Source of the DNA: Acidimicrobiia bacterium
GTDB taxonomy: Bacteria > Actinomycetota > Acidimicrobiia > Acidimicrobiales > AC-14
Length of the DNA: 7,392 nucleotides
Reading direction: 5' to 3'
Assembly: GCA_019244985.1 (NCBI GenBank)
Contig: JAFASB010000021.1
Span: 1 to 7,392 of the forward strand
Below the pieces are notes generated by a model. It saw only the letters and a list, made by a program, of their open reading frames with translations, was not told the origin of the DNA and searched no databases. The position numbers were made by a program, and so were the translations under genes. Below are positions 5,955-7,392 of the stretch, one piece after another (position 1 is the first letter of the stretch; every line of letters begins with the position of its first letter).

Positions 5955-6726
5955 CGCCACGACAGAGCTCGCGGGAAAGGTCGCCATCGTCACGGGCGGT
6001 GCCAACGGCATCGGACGCGGCATCGTCGAGCGCTTCGTCGACGAGGGCGCGCGCGTCGTGATCGCCGACGTCGACGACACCACGGGGCCGGCGCTCGCCG
6101 ACAAGCTCGGCGACGGCACCGCGTTCAAGAAGACAGACGTGGCCGACGCCGACCAGGTCCAGGCGGTCGTCGATTTCGCATCGGCCACCTTCGGCGGCCT
6201 CGACGTCATGGTCAACAACGCCGGTATATCGGGCGCCTACCGCCGCTTCCTCAAGGACGACCTGCGCGACTTCGAGCAGGTCGTGGCCGTCGACCTCTTC
6301 GGCGTCATGGTCGGCAGCCAGCGGGCGGCGCGGGCCATGGTCGAGGGCGGCCGGGGCGGGTCGATCGTCAACATCACGTCGATCGCCGGCATCCTCGCCG
6401 GCGCCGGGTTCATTCCCTACCGCGCTGCCAAGGCTGGGGTCATCCACTTCACCCGGTCGATCGCCATCGAGCTCGCCGAGCACGGCATCCGCGTCAACTG
6501 CGTCGCCCCGGGCAACATCAGCACGGCGATCAACGCCCAGTTCGACACGGCGTCGGTCGTCCAGGCCCGCCAACCGCTGCAGCGCCTCGGCAGCCCCGAA
6601 GACATCGCCAACGCGATCGTCTACCTGGCCAGCGACCGGGCCGCGCAAGTCACCGGCGTGCTGCTGCCCGTGGACGGCGGCGCGTCCACCGGGCGACCGC
6701 CCGACGTCGCCAAGAAGGAGGACTGA
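5950..6726 (+). CDS. SDR-family NAD-dependent oxidoreductase
   Basis: This 258-residue classical short-chain dehydrogenase is complete. The cofactor motif TGGANGIG (15-22) and the acidic D40 at the end of the second strand (VVIADVDD) indicate NAD(H) preference. NNAG is at 89-92. The catalytic set is S144 (NITSIAG), Y157 and K161 (YRAAK), with the usual 13-residue Ser-Tyr spacing. The position often held by the catalytic Asn appears as Asp (AVDLFGV, D115), a variant found in some SDRs. The C-terminus VNCVAP, PEDIANAIVYLASDRAAQVTGVLLPVDGG is standard. ATG 5950 is the first ATG or GTG near the N-terminal strand; the upstream open frame is antisense to tetR. No Shine-Dalgarno precedes it. The next gene, a Rieske oxygenase, follows after one base, so this may be a dehydrogenase acting on the hydroxylated product. 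It is a paralogue of the partial SDR at the left edge; the substrate is unknown. Confidence 0.95.
   Translation: MAATTELAGKVAIVTGGANGIGRGIVERFVDEGARVVIADVDDTTGPALADKLGDGTAFKKTDVADADQVQAVVDFASATFGGLDVMVNNAGISGAYRRFLKDDLRDFEQVVAVDLFGVMVGSQRAARAMVEGGRGGSIVNITSIAGILAGAGFIPYRAAKAGVIHFTRSIAIELAEHGIRVNCVAPGNISTAINAQFDTASVVQARQPLQRLGSPEDIANAIVYLASDRAAQVTGVLLPVDGGASTGRPPDVAKKED
6716..6721 (+). promoter_or_regulatory. Shine-Dalgarno AGGAGG for the Rieske oxygenase gene
   Basis: AGGAGG lies in the last codons of the SDR gene, 6 nt before ATG 6728. It is a strong site, in contrast to the SDR's own start, which has none. It supports the chosen start and an SDR-oxygenase operon. Confidence 0.8.
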
Positions 6727-6727
6727 C

Positions 6728-7392
6728 ATGCCGCGTTGGCCGAAGCCCGCCGAAGGCAGCTGGACCGAGCACTACCCCGAGCTGGGCACCGGGAACGTCT
6801 CGTTCCGGGACTCGGTATCGCCCGAGTTCTACGAGCTCGAGCGGGAGACGATCTTCAAGCGGGCGTGGCTCAACGTCGGCCGCATCGAGGACCTGCCGCG
6901 CAAGGGCTCGTACTTCACCAAGGAGATCCACATCGCCAAGGCGTCGGTGGTGGTCGTGCGCGGCATGGACGACGAGGTCCGCGCCTTCCACAACATCTGC
7001 CGACATCGTGGAAACAAGTTGGTGTGGAACGGCTTCCCCAACGAAGAAACCAAGGGAGTATGCCGCCAGTTCACCTGCAAGTATCACGGCTGGCGATACG
7101 ACCTTGACGGTGCCCTGACGTACGTGCAGCAGGAACAAGAGTTCTTCGATCTCGAACGCGAATCCTACGGTCTGCGTTCGGTGCACTGCGACGTCTGGAA
7201 CGGCTTCATCTTCGTCAACTTCGACCCCGAACCGCGGCAAACCCTGCGCGAGTTCCTGGGCCCGATGATCACGGACCTGGACGACTACCCATTCGGCAAG
7301 CTCACTGAGCGCTATGACTGGGTCGCCGACAACAACAGCAACTGGAAGATTTTCGCCGACGCCTTCCAGGAGTACTACCACGTGCCGGCGTT
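6728..7392 (+). CDS. Rieske non-heme iron oxygenase, alpha (catalytic) subunit, 5' part (3' end outside window)
   Basis: The 221 complete codons in the window cover the Rieske domain and the start of the catalytic domain of a ring-hydroxylating-type oxygenase. The [2Fe-2S] ligands are C91 and H93 (NICRHRGNKL) and C117 and H120 (FTCKYHGWRYD). The spacing between the two halves is 23 residues, longer than the more common 15-17, because of an insert (about 99-113) that contains an extra Cys, C112. The catalytic domain begins with NNSNWKIFADAFQEYYHVPA. H218 is the first facial-triad His, and E215, three residues before it, occupies the position of the electron-bridging Asp of naphthalene dioxygenase. 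Glu at this place is known in carnitine monooxygenase (CntA). The second His and the carboxylate ligand are beyond the window. The enzyme needs a reductase, not seen here. It would hydroxylate or demethylate a substrate using O2 and NAD(P)H-derived electrons; which substrate is unknown. The start follows the SDR stop by one base. Confidence 0.95.
   Translation, partial: MPRWPKPAEGSWTEHYPELGTGNVSFRDSVSPEFYELERETIFKRAWLNVGRIEDLPRKGSYFTKEIHIAKASVVVVRGMDDEVRAFHNICRHRGNKLVWNGFPNEETKGVCRQFTCKYHGWRYDLDGALTYVQQEQEFFDLERESYGLRSVHCDVWNGFIFVNFDPEPRQTLREFLGPMITDLDDYPFGKLTERYDWVADNNSNWKIFADAFQEYYHVPA

Noticed and set aside
5932..6729. In-frame 5' extension of tetR on the minus strand
   Set aside because: It is antisense to the SDR. 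The helix-turn-helix is at the normal position only with the start at 5931.
1..7392. tRNA/rRNA genes, CRISPR arrays, insertion sequences, integrase or attachment sites, toxin-antitoxin or defence genes
   Set aside because: I saw no cloverleaf, regularly spaced repeats, transposase motifs or terminal repeats by reading. The window is almost entirely covered by metabolic and regulatory genes.

Overview
The window is a GC-rich, gene-dense piece of bacterial chromosome. It carries nine protein genes, two of them cut by the window edges, and almost no intergenic DNA. High GC, G/C-ending codons, overlapping catabolic genes and the enzyme mix (SDRs, amidohydrolase-2, D-aminoacylase-like amidohydrolase, EPHX-type epoxide hydrolase, TetR, Rieske oxygenase) fit an actinobacterium, perhaps an environmental or uncultured one. 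That placement is inference; there is no marker gene here.

Layout. (1) 1-4191, plus strand: a tight co-directional run. It holds the 3' end of an SDR, an amidohydrolase-2 protein, a VOC/glyoxalase-fold protein, an amidohydrolase-3 (N-acyl-D-amino-acid deacylase-like) protein and a proline/alanine-rich exported protein with a C-terminal membrane segment. Three of the four junctions are overlaps (ATGA, 8 bp, ATGA), and the first has a Shine-Dalgarno overlapping the stop codon, so the run is probably one translationally coupled operon. (2) 4203-5931, minus strand: a TetR regulator followed 4 nt later by an epoxide hydrolase, converging on region 1 across an 11-nt gap. (3) 5950-7392, plus strand: a complete SDR (paralogue of the one at the left edge), then after a 1-nt gap the start of a Rieske ring-hydroxylating oxygenase alpha subunit that runs off the window.

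Regions 2 and 3 diverge from an 18-nt intergenic gap. A perfect inverted repeat (two 12-bp arms, 4-nt spacer, 5927-5954) spans the gap and contains the start codons of both genes. It is the probable TetR operator. Neither start has a Shine-Dalgarno sequence, so both genes are probably translated from leaderless or nearly leaderless mRNA.

Together the genes look like a regulated catabolic locus. The Rieske oxygenase would hydroxylate a substrate, SDRs would oxidise hydroxyl intermediates, the epoxide hydrolase would open an epoxide, and the amidohydrolase and VOC proteins would process later intermediates. The substrate cannot be read from the sequence. The most unusual points are the operator embedded in both start codons, the exported protein fused into a catabolic operon, and the apparent loss of two expected zinc-ligand histidines in the deacylase-like protein.
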